In this document: one piece after another, positions 38,417-47,702 of the stretch
How the letters are laid out: each line of letters starts with the position of its first letter
Position numbering within the stretch: position 1 is the stretch's first letter
From: Sulfuritalea sp.
GTDB taxonomy: Bacteria > Pseudomonadota > Gammaproteobacteria > Burkholderiales > Rhodocyclaceae
Assembly (NCBI GenBank): GCA_023229545.1
Contig: JALNZB010000003.1
Location: forward strand, 124,001 to 188,000
DNA length: 64,000 nt
Reading direction: 5' to 3'
Program-made: the position numbers and the translations under genes
Notes under the pieces: generated by a model
Seen by the model: only the letters and a program-made list of their open reading frames with translations
Databases searched by the model: none
Told to the model about the DNA's origin: nothing

Positions 38417-39499
38417 TTGTCCGCTAAGAGCTCAGGCGCGAGTTACTCGCAGAGTCGCACCGATACCCTGATCGGCGCCGGCGTGCGCATTGACGGTAAT
38501 CTGTCTTTCACGGGCGTGCTGCGCATTCAGGGGGTCGCCCTCGGTGACATTTCGTGCGACGTTGATTCCATCGGTACCATAGTCGTTGGCAAGTCGGGAA
38601 GCGTTACTGGCACCGTCAAGGCTCCGTACATCGTCGTCGGCGGTTGTGTTTCCGGACCTCTGCATTCTTCTGCGTCAATTGAAATTCAACCCGGCGCCCA
38701 CGTTGCCGGGGATGCTTTTTACAAGCTGATCGATATCCACGCTGGCGGAGTCATGGATGGGTCCCTGACTCCAATGGCATCGACCGATCTGGATCGGTTG
38801 CAACAGGAGCAAGGTACTCAGCCGTGGAGCCCTTCAGCAGTCGGCGACTACGACACGCCAATCGCCAATGCCGGGGCGGCTGACGGGACGTTTGTGGCGT
38901 CCTTTGGCGGCAAGCGCAACTGGTTCGTTGCGCTGATGATCGCCGTGGTCCTGGTCGTGCTGGGGAGCCGATATTTTGCGTCCATCATGCCACCCGCAGT
39001 CGATGCCGCGCTCAAGGCGAATTCCTCCGCGCAGGAGGTCTCGGCGGCGCCATCCGAGCCGGGAGGCGGTGCACCCCGGAGCGAGCCGAAGGCCGTTACC
39101 GGAGATGCGGCTCCCCATGCGCCAGACACCAGGCCGAATACCGAAAATGCCGTTGCAGCGCCCCCGCCAGGTCTTGGTGAAATGATTCCGGAAAACGTGG
39201 TATTGGTGCAAGGGGTCAATCCAGGCAAGCCCTCCGGCGTTTTCTCGGTGGTTGGCAGGGAACCATCCGTCCTGTTCAGGAAAAACCGCCATGATCCTGG
39301 CGATGGCACGCGCATCGATATTTCTCAAGGTGCGGCGGTGAGCATTGCGATCGCAAAAAACGAGATATTCCGGGTCGCAAAAGGCAAAAATATCGAAATA
39401 TATTATCAAGGCCGGAAGGTCGCGCCGAAGACCACCGAAAGCGGCGCCTGGATGAGTTTCGTCCCTCAATTGCCCGCCGGGACAACTGAGGGAAAGTAG
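38417..39499 (+). CDS. Membrane-anchored bactofilin with periplasmic C-terminal domain
   Basis: This protein (~360 residues from TTG 38417, AAGGCG upstream) begins with a bactofilin domain (residues ~15-120): TDTLIGAGVRIDGNLSFTGVLRIQGVALGDI and later beta-helical repeats. A linker leads to one membrane helix (~165-185, WFVALMIAVVLVVLGS), a Pro/Ser-rich stretch and a small C-terminal domain (~265-345; DGTRIDISQGAAVSIAIAKNEIF) that resembles the RodZ-type periplasmic beta domain. Bactofilins polymerise into cytoskeletal filaments; most are soluble or peripheral. Here a filament domain is tied to a periplasmic module. A GTG at 38354 is an alternative start but adds a Cys-rich leader unlike the family. 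Confidence 0.78.
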   Translation: MSAKSSGASYSQSRTDTLIGAGVRIDGNLSFTGVLRIQGVALGDISCDVDSIGTIVVGKSGSVTGTVKAPYIVVGGCVSGPLHSSASIEIQPGAHVAGDAFYKLIDIHAGGVMDGSLTPMASTDLDRLQQEQGTQPWSPSAVGDYDTPIANAGAADGTFVASFGGKRNWFVALMIAVVLVVLGSRYFASIMPPAVDAALKANSSAQEVSAAPSEPGGGAPRSEPKAVTGDAAPHAPDTRPNTENAVAAPPPGLGEMIPENVVLVQGVNPGKPSGVFSVVGREPSVLFRKNRHDPGDGTRIDISQGAAVSIAIAKNEIFRVAKGKNIEIYYQGRKVAPKTTESGAWMSFVPQLPAGTTEGK

Positions 39500-39523
39500 G
39501 GTTCGAGGGCACAAAGGCCCTTT

Positions 39524-40867
39524 CTACAGCGCCTTTACCAGTACTTTCGAACGGCGTTGCAGGTTGTAGAGTTCGCGCCGCGCTTCCGGCAGCGCATCGA
39601 CGCCGGCCTCGACAAAACCGCGCTCGATGAACCAGTGCGCGGCGCGGGTGGTCAGCACGAACAGGCGCTTCAGTTTCATTTTTTTGGCGCGGGCCTCGAT
39701 GTGGTTGCGCAACTGGTCGCCGTAACCACTGCGGCGAAAATCCGGCACGACGGCAAGACAGGCCATTTCCGCCGCCTTCTCGGTCGAGAACGGATACAGC
39801 GCCGCGCAACCGACAATGACGCCGTCGTGTTCCACCACCGAGAAGCGGGTGATTTCGATTTCCAGCCGCTCGCGACCGCGCTTGACCAGTGTGCCGTCGA
39901 CCTCCAGCGGTTCGATCAGGCCGAGAATGGCGCCGACGTCGTCGATGCTGGCGTCACGCAGTTGCGCCAGCGGGGCGCTGGTCATCACCGTGCCGACGCC
40001 ATCGCGGGTAAAGAATTCCATCAGCATCGCGCCGTCGGCGCGGGCATCGAGAAAATGCACGCGACCGATTCCGGCGCGGCAGGCGCGGATGGCGTTGGGC
40101 AGGACGCGGGCGATTTCCGGCGCCTGCGCCGGCAAATTCCGGGCGGCGAGTTTCTGCGCTTCATCGGCGGTCAGGGCGTCGATCAGGGCGCCCTTGGCGT
40201 TGACCAGTCCCGGCGCATCGCACAGATAGATCAGCTTGTCGGCCTTGACCGCCACCGCCACCGCCTCGGCCACGTCTTCACAGGACAGGTTGAAAATTTC
40301 CCCGGTGGGCGATGCGCCGATCGGCGTAATCAGCACCACGTTTTCCTGGGCGAGATCGGCCTGTATTTCCTCGGCGATCACCTTGCGTATGGCGCCGGTA
40401 TATTGGAAGTCGATGCCGTCGACCACGCCAACCGGGCGCGCGGTGATGAAATTGCCGCCGGTGACGCGCAGGAATGCGCCGGCCATCGGCGTGTTGGGCA
40501 AGCCCTGCGAAAGCAGCGCCTCGATTTCGATGCGAGTCACGCCCATGGCGCGCTTGACGCATTCCAGCGCCTCGGCATCGGTGACGCGCAAGCCCTTGTG
40601 GAACTTCGGCACCAGGCCGCGCGCGTGCATCTCGGCATCGATTTGCGGTCGTGCGCCATGCACCAGCACCAGCCGGATGCCCATGCTGTCGAGCAGCGCG
40701 ATGTCATGAATCAGCGCCTGCGCGGCGCCCGCTTCGAGCACTTCGCCGCCAAAGGCAATGACAAAGGTGCGGCCGCGAAAGGCGTGGATGTAAGGCGCCG
40801 CCTGACGCACCCAGGCGACCAGGCGGGCGTCGGTGTCCGGCTGACTGCTACGGGTTTCCAGGGTCAT
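39524..40867 (-). CDS. argA: N-acetylglutamate synthase
   Basis: ArgA (447 residues) carries out the first step of arginine synthesis, acetyl transfer from acetyl-CoA to glutamate. An amino-acid-kinase-like domain (residues ~25-290; VIAFGGEVLEAG, VLVHGARPQID) is followed by a GNAT domain (~300-447; AEMACLAVVPDFRRSGYGDQL, the acetyl-CoA loop). The kinase fold provides arginine feedback inhibition. Its ATG overlaps the stop of the upstream phosphotransferase gene (ATGA). Confidence 0.95.
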   Translation of the reverse strand: MTLETRSSQPDTDARLVAWVRQAAPYIHAFRGRTFVIAFGGEVLEAGAAQALIHDIALLDSMGIRLVLVHGARPQIDAEMHARGLVPKFHKGLRVTDAEALECVKRAMGVTRIEIEALLSQGLPNTPMAGAFLRVTGGNFITARPVGVVDGIDFQYTGAIRKVIAEEIQADLAQENVVLITPIGASPTGEIFNLSCEDVAEAVAVAVKADKLIYLCDAPGLVNAKGALIDALTADEAQKLAARNLPAQAPEIARVLPNAIRACRAGIGRVHFLDARADGAMLMEFFTRDGVGTVMTSAPLAQLRDASIDDVGAILGLIEPLEVDGTLVKRGRERLEIEITRFSVVEHDGVIVGCAALYPFSTEKAAEMACLAVVPDFRRSGYGDQLRNHIEARAKKMKLKRLFVLTTRAAHWFIERGFVEAGVDALPEARRELYNLQRRSKVLVKAL

Positions 40868-42573
40868 GTGGCGGGTTTGCCTTTCTTCGGTGCGACTGTT
40901 TTGGCTGCGGCGGGGGCTTTAGGCCTGGGCGGCTTCGACGCGGGGGCGGGGGCCTTTGGGGTGGCAGCGGCGGCCTTCACCGGCGGCGCGGTCGGCGCTT
41001 TCTTGTCCACGCTCTTTCCCTTGGACTCTTTGCCTGCCTTCTTTTCCTTATCGGCCTTGGCCGGCTTTTCAGGCTTTTCGATCGGCAAGGGTTTGCCTTC
41101 CAGTTCGGCTTCGAGTCGCTGGCAAATCGTGCGCAGGATCTTGACCCGGGCATAGCCCTTGTCGTTGGCCTCCACCAGCGTCCACGGCGCGGTCCCCGTG
41201 CTGGTGCGATCCACCATGTCGCAGATGGCCTCCTGGTAGTGATCCCATTTCTCGCGGTTGCGCCAGTCTTCCTCGGTGATCTTGAAGCGCTTAAACTGAA
41301 TCTTCTCGCGCTCCTTGAAACGCTTCAACTGCTCTTCCTGGCTGATCTGCAGCCAGAATTTGCAGACGATGACACCGGCACCGGAGAGGTCGTGCTCGAA
41401 ATCGTTGATTTCGGTATAGGCGCGCAACCAGTCAGCGTCGGCGCAGAAGCCTTCGACGCGCTCGACCAGCACGCGGCCATACCAGGTGCGGTCGAAGATG
41501 GCGACGCGGCCTTGGCGCGGCATGTGGCGCCAGAAGCGCCAGAGGTAGGGTTGCGCGCGTTCTTCCTCGGTCGGCGCGGCCACCGGAATGATCTGGTAGT
41601 CGCGCGCATCCATCGCCGCGATGATGCGGCGGATGGCGCCGCCCTTGCCGGCGGCGTCCGCCCCCTCGAAAGCGCACACCAGCGAGCGGCCCTTGAAGCG
41701 CGGATCGCGCACCAGTTCGGATAGCTTGCCTTGCCATTTCGCCAGTTGATCGTCGTATTCCTTGTCGCTCAGTTGATGTGTGAGCCTGAGTTCGGACAGC
41801 ACATTGCGCCCATCGATGTTCACGCGTATCGGCGGCGCCACCGGTGTGGTCTGCTTGCCGGCGTCGGACAGGCGCTGGCGAATCGCCTCGAGCAGGATCT
41901 TGCCGGTGGTCAACGAGCGATAGCGGTCGTCCTCGCCCTCGATGATGATCCAGGGCGCCCAAGGCGTATTGGTCATGCGCAAGACATGGCCGACGACATC
42001 CTGCAGCTTGTCGTAGGTCTTGAGGCGGTCCCAGTTCCACTTGGTGACGCGCCAGGCCGTCTTCGGATCCTTTTCCAGTGATTTCAGGCGACGCTTCTGG
42101 CCGTCCTTGGTCAGGTGGAACCAGAACTTCAGTACCAGCGCGCCCTCATTGACCAGCATGGCCTCAAAACGGTTGATCTGGTCGATGCGCGCATCCATGC
42201 CGGCCTTGCTCATGCCACCGTCGAGGCGGTCATGAATCGGGCTCGAATACCAGGAACCGGCGAACACGCCGATGCGCCCCTTGGGCGGCAGCGCGCGCCA
42301 GTAACGCCACATGAAAGGCCGCGCCTGCTCTTCGTCGGTCGGCGCCGAAAACGCCAGGGTCGAGATGAAGCGCGGGTCCATCCACTCGTAAAGAATATTG
42401 ATGGTCTCGCCCTTGCCGGCGCCGTCCTGACCGCTGACCAGCACGACCACCGGAATCTTGCCGTTCTCCTTGAGGTCGTACTGGGCATCCTGCAATGCTG
42501 CGCGCAGTTCCGGAACCGCCTTCTTGTAAGTGTCCTTGTCGATCTTGTGACCGATTTCCGCAGATTCGAACAT
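40864..42573 (-). CDS. pap: Polyphosphate:AMP phosphotransferase (class II PPK2, tandem domains)
   Basis: The 569-residue protein carries two PPK2 domains, each with Walker A and lid motifs: VSGQDGAGKGE (~residue 46) in the first, FEGADAAGKGG (~residue 305) and FDRTWYGRVLVERVEGF in the second. This tandem form is the class II PPK2 enzyme that phosphorylates AMP to ADP with polyphosphate. A Lys/Ala/Pro-rich tail of about 80 residues (from PIEKPEKPAKADKEKKAGK onward) resembles histone-H1-like proteins and may bind polyphosphate or DNA. ATG 42573 overlaps the rsmE stop (TAATG). Confidence 0.93.
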   Translation of the reverse strand: MFESAEIGHKIDKDTYKKAVPELRAALQDAQYDLKENGKIPVVVLVSGQDGAGKGETINILYEWMDPRFISTLAFSAPTDEEQARPFMWRYWRALPPKGRIGVFAGSWYSSPIHDRLDGGMSKAGMDARIDQINRFEAMLVNEGALVLKFWFHLTKDGQKRRLKSLEKDPKTAWRVTKWNWDRLKTYDKLQDVVGHVLRMTNTPWAPWIIIEGEDDRYRSLTTGKILLEAIRQRLSDAGKQTTPVAPPIRVNIDGRNVLSELRLTHQLSDKEYDDQLAKWQGKLSELVRDPRFKGRSLVCAFEGADAAGKGGAIRRIIAAMDARDYQIIPVAAPTEEERAQPYLWRFWRHMPRQGRVAIFDRTWYGRVLVERVEGFCADADWLRAYTEINDFEHDLSGAGVIVCKFWLQISQEEQLKRFKEREKIQFKRFKITEEDWRNREKWDHYQEAICDMVDRTSTGTAPWTLVEANDKGYARVKILRTICQRLEAELEGKPLPIEKPEKPAKADKEKKAGKESKGKSVDKKAPTAPPVKAAAATPKAPAPASKPPRPKAPAAAKTVAPKKGKPAT

Positions 42574-43301
42574 TACCAGTCTCCCCAAAGTGCCATCATT
42601 GCCGCCACGGCGCCAAGCCCGGCGGTTTCAGTGCGCAGCACGCGCGGCCCCAACCCGATGGGCTGGAAGCCGGCGGCCCGCGCCGCCAACATTTCATCTT
42701 CTTCAAAACCACCTTCCGGACCCACCAGCAGCACGACCGGCACGACCGGCGCCGCCAAGTCACGCAGGGGACCGGCGGCCCCCGGCGCGCAGACGAAGCG
42801 TAGCGCATTGTCCTGCGCTGCGAGGCCAAGATATTGCGGCAGATCAAGAATTGGTGCCACCGCCGGCACGCGATTGCGCCCGGACTGCTCGCAGGCGGCG
42901 ATGGCAATGTTGCGCCAATGCTCCACACGGCGTGCCGCGCGCTCACCGGAAAGCCGCACCAGGCTGCGTTTTGCCATCACCGGCTGAATGCGGACAACGC
43001 CCAGTTCGACCGCTTTCTGCACCACCCAGTCCATCTTGTCGCTGGCCGGCAGCGCCTGCACCAGCGTCAGAACCAGCGGCGGCTCGCGCTCGCTGTCGTC
43101 GAATTCGTTCAGCGTCGCGCGCAAGGCCTTGCCGGCCGGGTTGAGCGTGGCCGACCATTGACCGCCGCGCCCGTCGAACAGAATCGCCGTGTCGCCAGCG
43201 CCGACTCTCAGAACCTTCAGCGCGTGGTGAGCCGCCTCGGCCGCCAACTCGACGGTGGCGCCGGGGTGAAGCGGAAACGGACAGAAGAATCTCGGTATCA
43301 T
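42573..43301 (-). CDS. rsmE: 16S rRNA m3U1498 methyltransferase
   Basis: RsmE (242 residues) methylates U1498 of 16S rRNA. It starts MIPRFFCPFPL, has a PUA-like N-terminal part and a C-terminal SPOUT knot with LLVGPEGGFEEDEM and RVLRTETAGL. The start at 43301 matches the family; the longer frame to 43502 runs under the divergent redoxin gene. The loop VLRVGAGDTAILFDG, normally VLRLKPGD-type in homologues, is encoded by a short dispersed repeat without change in length. Confidence 0.95.
   Translation of the reverse strand: MIPRFFCPFPLHPGATVELAAEAAHHALKVLRVGAGDTAILFDGRGGQWSATLNPAGKALRATLNEFDDSEREPPLVLTLVQALPASDKMDWVVQKAVELGVVRIQPVMAKRSLVRLSGERAARRVEHWRNIAIAACEQSGRNRVPAVAPILDLPQYLGLAAQDNALRFVCAPGAAGPLRDLAAPVVPVVLLVGPEGGFEEDEMLAARAAGFQPIGLGPRVLRTETAGLGAVAAMMALWGDW
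43186..43210. repeat. Short dispersed repeat, copy 8 (in rsmE)
   Basis: GCCGTGTCGCCAGCGCCGAC followed by TCTC; identical over 24 bases to the copy in the restriction-modification gene at 50386. Confidence 0.8.
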
Positions 43302-43334
43302 GTCGGCATTATCACCAAAAATTGGAGGCCGTGC

Positions 43335-43895
43335 ATGGTCAGTCTTTCCCCGCCGGTTTGCGACTTCGGTCGCCCGGCCACCGATTTCGATCTGCCGGGC
43401 GTCGACGGCAAACGTCATAGCCTGGCCAGCGCGCGCGGCCCCAGGGGCTTGCTGGTGATGTTCATCTGCAACCACTGCCCCTATGTCAAGGCGGTTATCC
43501 ACCGCATCGTGCGCGACGCCCGCGAGCTTGCCACGCTGGGAGTCGGCAGCATCGCCATCATGAGCAACGACCCGACCGACTACCCGGAGGACTCATGGAC
43601 GAACATGGAGCGAATCGCGCACGATCTGGCCTTCCCTTTTCCCTACGTGCTGGATCAGTCGCAGGAAGTGGCCAAAGCCTATGGCGCGGTATGCACGCCG
43701 GATTTCTTCGGCTTCAACGACAAGCTGGAATTGCAGTATCGCGGTCGCCTCGACGAATCACGCAAGGAAACCGCGCCGGAGACCGCCCACCGCGATCTGT
43801 TCGAGGCGATGCGGCAAGTCGCCCTGAACGGACAGGGTCCGGCACAGCAGACGCCGGGCATCGGTTGTTCGATCAAGTGGCGGGACATTACGTGA
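43335..43895 (+). CDS. Thioredoxin-like (AhpC/TSA-family) protein
   Basis: The 186-residue product has a peroxiredoxin/thioredoxin fold with opening FGRPATDFDLPGVDGKRHSL and the active-site-like motif ICNHCPYVKAV (~residue 48), the CNHCPYV variant typical of a stand-alone family of putative thiol-disulphide oxidoreductases. The later CTPDFFGF segment carries another Cys. No signal peptide is seen, so it should be cytoplasmic. ATG 43335 is divergent from rsmE with a 33-bp gap. Function is not established. Confidence 0.85.
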   Translation: MVSLSPPVCDFGRPATDFDLPGVDGKRHSLASARGPRGLLVMFICNHCPYVKAVIHRIVRDARELATLGVGSIAIMSNDPTDYPEDSWTNMERIAHDLAFPFPYVLDQSQEVAKAYGAVCTPDFFGFNDKLELQYRGRLDESRKETAPETAHRDLFEAMRQVALNGQGPAQQTPGIGCSIKWRDIT

Positions 43896-43910
43896 GAAGA
43901 AGCCACGTCT

Positions 43911-44007
43911 TTTACCACGGCGACACGGCGACACGGCGCAAAGCAAGAGCTTGGACATTAGCCAAGGTTTTCGCCGTGTCGCCGTGTCGCCGTGTCGCCG
44001 TGGTAAA
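43911..44007. repeat. Large inverted repeat built from GCCGTGTC octamers
   Basis: The left arm (43911-43938, TTTACCACGGCGACACGGCG plus one more octamer unit) is the perfect reverse complement of the last 28 nt of the right arm (43972-44007), which carries one extra octamer. The spacer (43939-43971) has its own CTTGG/CCAAG stem. It lies between the convergent redoxin and pyc genes and may terminate both. GCCGTGTC is also the start of the short dispersed repeat family. Confidence 0.85.
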
Positions 44008-44045
44008 CGCTTTTCCGGCTTCCGGCAGTTATTTCGTCGGTCGCT

Positions 44046-47000
44046 TCATCCCAGCTCGATCATCAGATCCTTGGCATCGACCTTGTCGCCGGGCACGACA
44101 TACACCTTGATGACAGTGCCATCGGTCTCGGCGGTGATCATCGATTCCATTTTCATGGCCTCGATCGACACCAGCGGCGAACCCCGGGTGACCTTGGCGC
44201 CGACCTTCACCGCCACCGTCGCCACCATGCCCGGCATCGGCGCCGCGACATGGTTGCGATTGGCCGGATCGGCCTTCGGATGGACTTGCACGGTCGACAC
44301 GGCGCCGGCCTTGTGCACCCGCATGTCGCGCGGCTGGCCGTTGAGTTCGAAGAACAGCTTGACCATGCCCTCCTCGTCGACGTCGGTGCGGCCGTTGAGC
44401 CTGACCACGATAGCCTTGCCCTGGTCGATGGTCACCGCCATCTCATCGCGTTCGCACAGGCCGTAGAAGAACACCGGCGTCGGCAGTTGCGAGACATCGC
44501 CGTAGTGGCGCTGATGTTCGGCAAACTCGGCGAACACCTTGGGATACATCAGGTAGGAGGCAAAATCGGTGTCGCTCATGGGCCGGGCGACGGTCTTCTC
44601 GCCCTGGGCGCGCAAAGCATCGAGGTTGGCGGGCGGAATGATGGCGCCGGGGCGACCGGCCATCGGCTTCTTGCCTTTCAATATCTTCTTTTGCAGTGCC
44701 TTGGGGAAGCCGTCGGCGGGGAAACCCATTTCGCCACGGAACAGCGAAACCACGGAATCGGGGAAGGCCACTTCCTTGTCGGGATTGGCCACATCCTCGG
44801 GCGTCAGGTCATTGACCACCATGAACAGCGCCAGGTCGCCGACCACCTTGGACGAGGGCGTGACCTTGACGATGTCGCCGAACAGCTTATTGACATCCGC
44901 ATAGGCCTGGGAAACCTCGGCCCAGCGATGCTCCAGCCCCATCGAGCGGGCCTGCTCGCGCAGATTGGTGTATTGGCCGCCGGGCATTTCGTGGCGATAG
45001 ACATCCGAGGTGCCGGAACGCATGTCGGCCTCGAAGGGCGAGTAGTAATGCCGCACGCCTTCCCAGTAGCGCGAGAACGGTTGCAGGCGCGCGATGCCGA
45101 TGCCGGTGTCGCGCTCCGAGCCTTCCAGCGCGGCGATGATGGCGCCGAGGTTGGGTTGCGAGGTGAGACCGCTCATCGCGTCCATCGCGCCATCGACCGC
45201 ATCGGCGCCGGCCTCGATGGCGGCCAGCACGCTGGCCGCAGAGGCGCCGCTGGTGTCGTGGGTATGGAAGTGAATCGGCAGGCCGACCTCTTCCTTCAGC
45301 GCCTTGACCAGGGCGCGCGCGGCGCGCGGGCGGCAGACGCCGGCCATGTCCTTGATGCCGAGAATGTGGGCGCCGGCCTTTTCCAACTGCTTGGCCATGT
45401 CCACGTAATATTTGAGGTTGTACTTGGGACGGCTGGCGTCGAACAAGTCGCCGGTGTAGCAGATCGCCGCCTCGCACAGCGCCCCGCTCTCCTGCACTGC
45501 GTCCATCGCCACGCGCATGTTGTCGACCCAGTTCAGCGAGTCGAAGACGCGGAACACGTCCATGCCGGCCGCCGCCGACTGCTGGACGAAATAGCGCACC
45601 ACATTGTCGGCGTAGTTGGTGTAGCCGACGGCATTGCCGGAGCGCAGCAGCATCTGCAACAGGATGTTGGGCACCGCCTCGCGCAAGGCCGCCAGGCGCT
45701 CCCACGGGTCTTCCTTGAGGAAGCGCATGGCGACGTCGAAGGTCGCGCCGCCCCAGCATTCCAGCGAGAACAGTTCGGGCAGATCGCGCGCATAGTGCGG
45801 CGCGATGGCGAGCATGTCGGCGGTGCGCATGCGCGTGGCGAACAGCGACTGGTGCGCGTCGCGCATCGTGGTGTCGGTCAGCAGCACTTGCGGCTGCGCC
45901 TTCATCCATTGCGCGAAGCCTTGCGCGCCGAGCTTTTTGAGGCGGTCGCGGGTGCCCGGCGGCACCGGCGCGGCAAGATCGGTCTTCGGCATCAGCGGCA
46001 CGTTCAGCGGCAGCTTGGGCAGCACGCGGCCCTTGACCTCGTCGTTGCCATTGACCACCACCTCGCCGACGAAGCTCAACAGGCGCGAGGCGCGATCGCG
46101 CCGCTTGGGAAAATGGAACAATTCCGGGTGGGTATCGATGAAGCGGGTGGAACACTCGCCGGCGACGAACTTCGGATGGTTGATGAGGTTTTCGAGGAAG
46201 TGCAAATTGGTGGACAGGCCACGCACCTGGAATTCGCGCAGGGCGCGGCCCATGCGGTGAATCGCCTCCGCCGCGTTCGGCGCCCAGGCCGTGACCTTGA
46301 CCAGCAGGGAGTCGTAATAGGGGGTAATCACCGCGCCGGTATAGGCGGTGCCGGCATCGAGACGAATGCCGAAACCGGCGGCGCTGCGATAAGAGCTGAT
46401 GCGGCCGTAGTCGGGCGTGAATGCATTTTCCGGGTCTTCGGTAGTGACGCGGCATTGCAGGGCGTGACCGGAAAGCCGGATTTTGCTCTGCGCCGGAAGG
46501 CCCGAATCCTTCTTGCCTATCTTCGCGCCTTCGCTGACGCTGATCTGCGCCTTGACGATGTCGATGCCGGTGACCTGTTCGGTGACAGTGTGCTCGACCT
46601 GGATGCGCGGGTTGACCTCGATGAAATAGAACTTGCCGGTGTCGCCATCCATGAGGAACTCGACCGTGCCGGCATGGGTGTAATTCACCGCCCTGGCCAG
46701 CTTCAAGGCCGCGGCGCAGAGCAGTTCGCGCTGCTCGTTCGACAGATAGGGCGCCGGCGCCTGCTCGACCACTTTCTGGTTGCGCCGCTGCACCGAACAG
46801 TCGCGCTCGAACAGATGCACCGCCTGGCCGTGCGTATCGCCGATGATCTGGACTTCGACGTGACGGGCGTTTTTCACCAGCTTCTCAAGATACATCTCGT
46901 CGTTGCCGAAAGCCGCCAGGGCTTCGCGCCGGGCGATGTCGAGTTGCGCCTTGAGGTCGGCATCGGATTCGATGACGCGCATGCCGCGCCCGCCGCCGCC

Positions 47001-47495
47001 CCAGCTCGCCTTCAGCATCAGCGGGTAGCCAATCGCCGCAGCGAGTTTCCTGGCCTTGCTGTAGTCGTGCGGCAGGGGCTCGGTTGCCGGCATCACCGGC
47101 ACGCCGGCGGCTACGGCAGCGTTGCGCGCCGCAACCTTGTTGCCCAGGGTGCGCATGACCAGGGGAGTCGGGCCGACGAAAAGGATGCCGTTCTGCGCGC
47201 AGGCCTCGGCGAAGTCGGGATTTTCCGAGAGGAATCCGTAGCCGGGATGGATCGCATCGACCTTGGCCTGCCTGGCGATGCGGATGATGTCGTCGATGTC
47301 GAGGTAGGCCTGCAGCGGCTTCTTGCCGTTACCCACCAGGTAGCTCTCGTCGGCCTTGAAACGGTGCAGGGCAAAACGGTCCTCGTTGGAATAGATGCCC
47401 ACCGTGTGTATGCCCAACTCGTTCGCCGCGCGCATGACGCGAATCGCGATTTCACTGCGGTTGGCGATCAACAGCTTGCGGATTTTCTTCATCAC
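44046..47495 (-). CDS. pyc: Pyruvate carboxylase
   Basis: This single-chain pyruvate carboxylase (1149 residues) forms oxaloacetate from pyruvate and bicarbonate with ATP. The biotin carboxylase domain (~residues 5-460) shows KASWGGGGRGMRV and EVNPRIQVEHTVTE. The carboxyltransferase domain (~535-830) begins LLTDTTMRDAHQSLFATRMRT. The C-terminal biotin carrier has EAMKMESMI (Lys biotinylated). GGAG precedes the ATG. In a cell running TCA reactions reductively it would supply C4 acids. Confidence 0.97.
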   Translation of the reverse strand: MMKKIRKLLIANRSEIAIRVMRAANELGIHTVGIYSNEDRFALHRFKADESYLVGNGKKPLQAYLDIDDIIRIARQAKVDAIHPGYGFLSENPDFAEACAQNGILFVGPTPLVMRTLGNKVAARNAAVAAGVPVMPATEPLPHDYSKARKLAAAIGYPLMLKASWGGGGRGMRVIESDADLKAQLDIARREALAAFGNDEMYLEKLVKNARHVEVQIIGDTHGQAVHLFERDCSVQRRNQKVVEQAPAPYLSNEQRELLCAAALKLARAVNYTHAGTVEFLMDGDTGKFYFIEVNPRIQVEHTVTEQVTGIDIVKAQISVSEGAKIGKKDSGLPAQSKIRLSGHALQCRVTTEDPENAFTPDYGRISSYRSAAGFGIRLDAGTAYTGAVITPYYDSLLVKVTAWAPNAAEAIHRMGRALREFQVRGLSTNLHFLENLINHPKFVAGECSTRFIDTHPELFHFPKRRDRASRLLSFVGEVVVNGNDEVKGRVLPKLPLNVPLMPKTDLAAPVPPGTRDRLKKLGAQGFAQWMKAQPQVLLTDTTMRDAHQSLFATRMRTADMLAIAPHYARDLPELFSLECWGGATFDVAMRFLKEDPWERLAALREAVPNILLQMLLRSGNAVGYTNYADNVVRYFVQQSAAAGMDVFRVFDSLNWVDNMRVAMDAVQESGALCEAAICYTGDLFDASRPKYNLKYYVDMAKQLEKAGAHILGIKDMAGVCRPRAARALVKALKEEVGLPIHFHTHDTSGASAASVLAAIEAGADAVDGAMDAMSGLTSQPNLGAIIAALEGSERDTGIGIARLQPFSRYWEGVRHYYSPFEADMRSGTSDVYRHEMPGGQYTNLREQARSMGLEHRWAEVSQAYADVNKLFGDIVKVTPSSKVVGDLALFMVVNDLTPEDVANPDKEVAFPDSVVSLFRGEMGFPADGFPKALQKKILKGKKPMAGRPGAIIPPANLDALRAQGEKTVARPMSDTDFASYLMYPKVFAEFAEHQRHYGDVSQLPTPVFFYGLCERDEMAVTIDQGKAIVVRLNGRTDVDEEGMVKLFFELNGQPRDMRVHKAGAVSTVQVHPKADPANRNHVAAPMPGMVATVAVKVGAKVTRGSPLVSIEAMKMESMITAETDGTVIKVYVVPGDKVDAKDLMIELG

Positions 47496-47625
47496 TGCTC
47501 CGGCACCAAAAAAAAGCTGAACAAGTCTTGCCGCACGCTATCGGCACAAGACATTCAGCGGGGTAATAGAAAGAAGGCGCTATCGTACTTGATTCGAGCC
47601 GGGAAAAGCGTCTGACGCCAACCGC

Positions 47626-47649
47626 GCCGTACCGCCAGCGCCGACTTTC
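47626..47649. repeat. Short dispersed repeat, copy 9 (upstream of pyc)
   Basis: GCCGTACCGCCAGCGCCGAC followed by TTTC, in the non-coding gap between pyc and the accessory island. Confidence 0.75.
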
Positions 47650-47702
47650 CCATGAGCTCGTGTCGCGCGGGGAATTCGGGCCTGAAAGCTTTCCACGCTA
47701 GA

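Noticed and set aside
43911..44007. CRISPR array
   Set aside because: The octamers are contiguous with no unique spacers and form an inverted repeat; no cas gene is nearby.
44250..47615. 1121-codon plus-strand frame opposite pyc
   Set aside because: It covers the pyruvate carboxylase gene on the other strand and shows only His/Gly/Arg-rich shadow sequence.
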